The translations under genes and the position numbers were made by a program. A stretch of DNA of 64,000 bases, taken from positions 622,501 to 686,500 of the forward strand of contig JAJFZO010000777.1 in NCBI GenBank assembly GCA_021397835.1. Reading direction: 5' to 3'. This document shows, in pieces, positions 62,271 to 64,000 of the stretch. Numbering within the stretch: the stretch's first letter is position 1; every line of letters begins with the position of its first letter. Below the pieces are notes generated by a model that was not told where the DNA came from, searched no databases, and saw nothing but the letters and a program-made list of their open reading frames with translations. This stretch comes from Moringa oleifera (taxonomy: Eukaryota; Streptophyta; Magnoliopsida; Brassicales; Moringaceae).

Positions 62271-64000
62271 AGCTTTTTTTCCTTTTTCTTGAAATATTTT
62301 TACAAAATTAGAGAAAAATATAAAATAAAATAAAATAAATTTCGAATTAATTATATTAATAAAACATATTTTTTTATTTATAATTTTAAATTAAATTTTA
62401 TATAAAATTATATTTTTAATATTATCATGTGATTTTTATTAGCATAATTATTTAAATATTTTTTAATAAATAAATTTTTATATTAAATTTAAATATATAT
62501 ATAATAATAAATATTTTATTTGTTTTGATAATGTTTAAAGAGATATTAAAATAATTGTATAAATAAAAATTATATACTTATCATATATATGCATAAAATT
62601 ATTAATATTAATAAAAATCATAAACGAAAACTTTCATGATGAGAATTTAACAAAATCATATATCTCAAATAGATATAATAGATGTAATTTTTTTTACAAT
62701 CTTCAATAAGACACTCTAAGCAAAATGAATATCTTTATCATGAAAAAAATTTAAAAGTTTTTAAATTTATTCAATTTTGATTTAGACAACAAAATTTTAT
62801 TTAACTTAATTTTACACTTAAAAAATTATTTTGATTCAATTTAAAGCTTAACTCACATAATTATGCAAAATTAATAATATTATGATCTTTAAAATATTTT
62901 TTAAAAATTTACGTTTTAAATTTATTTTATATTTAAATAAGATAAAATTTATATAAAATATTAATATTTACTTTATGTCATCAATTAAACTCTTATCTTT
63001 AAAAAGTGATAAATTAATTTTTAATTAATCTAAATAAAACTTTAGCTCAAATGACTATAAAAAATTAAGAATATTTTTGTTATTGAAATATCTAAAAAAT
63101 TGTTCAAATAAATTCTTCATTTTATTTAGGGTCCATCCCTCAAAGAATAATTTTTGATGTAATATATATTATTTAAAAAAATTTTAAAATTTTAACAATG
63201 TGAATGTTTTTTTAAAAGAATTATTTTTTAGTATTTAAAAATTTTTAAAACTTTTTATGACGATAACTTCAAGTGTTTTTTTTTTTTACATATGTCAAAA
63301 ATTTTAAATCAAAATTTATTATATAAGATCTTTAATTTGAATATTTTTAATTTTTTTGAAAAAAATCAATTTAATTCAAATAAATAAATGCATATGTTTT
63401 TACATTTTTATTTTTATTTTTTGAAATATTTTGTAATTAAAAATTGACAGATCTGTTTTTGTAATTTTAGTTTTATGTTTGTGACGTTTTTTATAATTGT
63501 TTTTGCATTGGATTAACTATTTGTTTTGCTTCCGATCCTTTTAGTAATATTGGCTTAAAAGCGTGACAGTTTTTATGCTTTCTCTCTCTGCTTGAAGCAT
63601 GACCTTCGGCTTGATTAATTTGTGATAAAATATTGTTTTATAATTGAAAATCGACAGATCTGTTTTTGCAGTTTTAGTTTTATATTTGTGACATCTTTTA
63701 TAATTATTTTACATTTCATTAATTATACTTTGTACTTCCAATCCTTTCAACAATGTTGGCTTAGAAGTAAGACAGTTTATACACTTTCCCTATCTGCTTC
63801 ATCAATTTTTGACAATTATTATTTCCTCTATTATGCCCTCTGCTGAAAAGAATAATACTCATGTAAGGGTTGTTTCTCGGCCTGCACAGCACAAGCATCT
63901 AGTTTTAAGAGTTTTTTGAAATTTTAAATATGAGAGTTTAAATGATAATATAAAATAAATATTAATATTTTATATAATTTTTAATTTTTAATTAATTTAT
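62271..64000. other. AT-rich intergenic DNA to the right edge
   Basis: I see no gene. 63250-63390 resembles one arm of the foldback at 26151-26483. The last 130 bases are again nearly pure A/T. Confidence 0.5.
63420..63810. repeat. Two diverged tandem copies of an about 207-bp unit
   Basis: GACAGATCTGTTTTTG starts at 63446 and again at 63653. The rest of the unit (AGTTTTAT-TTTGTGAC, TTTTATAATT, TCC-ATCCTTT, TTGGCTTA-AAG, GACAGTTT and CTCTGCTTCA-type end) follows in the same order in both copies at about 75-80% identity by eye. Confidence 0.8.

Overview
This window looks like nuclear DNA of a eudicot plant. Coding exons are of near-normal composition and are split by GT-AG introns. They are separated by very AT-rich intergenic blocks, and the gene set is plant-specific (NdhT, LBD, ZF-HD, QWRF, plant TFIIIA with its 5S-rRNA-mimic exon). 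The species cannot be fixed from sequence alone. There is no operon, CRISPR array or prokaryotic feature.

Layout, left to right. 1-3750: decayed LINE-type retrotransposon on the minus strand, with its reverse-transcriptase and endonuclease pieces out of order. 4463-5433 (-): first three coding exons of a SAC-domain phosphoinositide phosphatase. The rest of that gene is off the left edge or lost, so the LINE may sit inside its intron 3. 5990-7270 (+): small DnaJ-type zinc-finger protein, head-to-head with SAC. 8476-16947 (+): RanBPM-like SPRY-LisH-CTLH-CRA protein with a hAT-like element in intron 3. 19110-20421 (+): bZIP factor without the invariant basic-region Asn. 20924-25794 (-): unrecognised 784-aa protein. 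26151-26483: AT-rich foldback hairpin. 26898-28083 (-): NdhT, a subunit of the chloroplast NDH complex. 31049-31951 (-): intronless zinc-finger homeodomain gene with a G-box/ABRE cluster upstream. 32989-35700 (-): organellar-type uL18-like ribosomal protein. 36396-39645 (-): nine-finger TFIIIA with a 5S-rRNA-like exon in an intron and a second hAT-like element in its 5'UTR intron. 42702-52704 (+): O-fucosyltransferase-family protein whose last intron holds a deleted Ty1/copia element between the two halves of a duplication. 55251-59620 (+): QWRF-motif (augmin-8-like) microtubule protein. 60925-61761 (-): class II LBD transcription factor. 62270-64000: AT-rich intergenic DNA with a 207-bp tandem repeat.

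The genes are independent housekeeping and regulatory loci, not one pathway. The most informative non-coding signal is the TFIIIA 5S-rRNA-mimic exon, a known plant autoregulatory device seen directly here. The less expected observations are a pair of related hAT-like insertions with 8-bp target duplications, a long AT-rich hairpin that belongs to a repeat family shared by several intergenic blocks, the scrambled LINE, and the duplication bracketing the copia element. I found no convincing wholly new system. Exon borders were read by eye from splice sites and reading-frame continuity; transcripts were not available.
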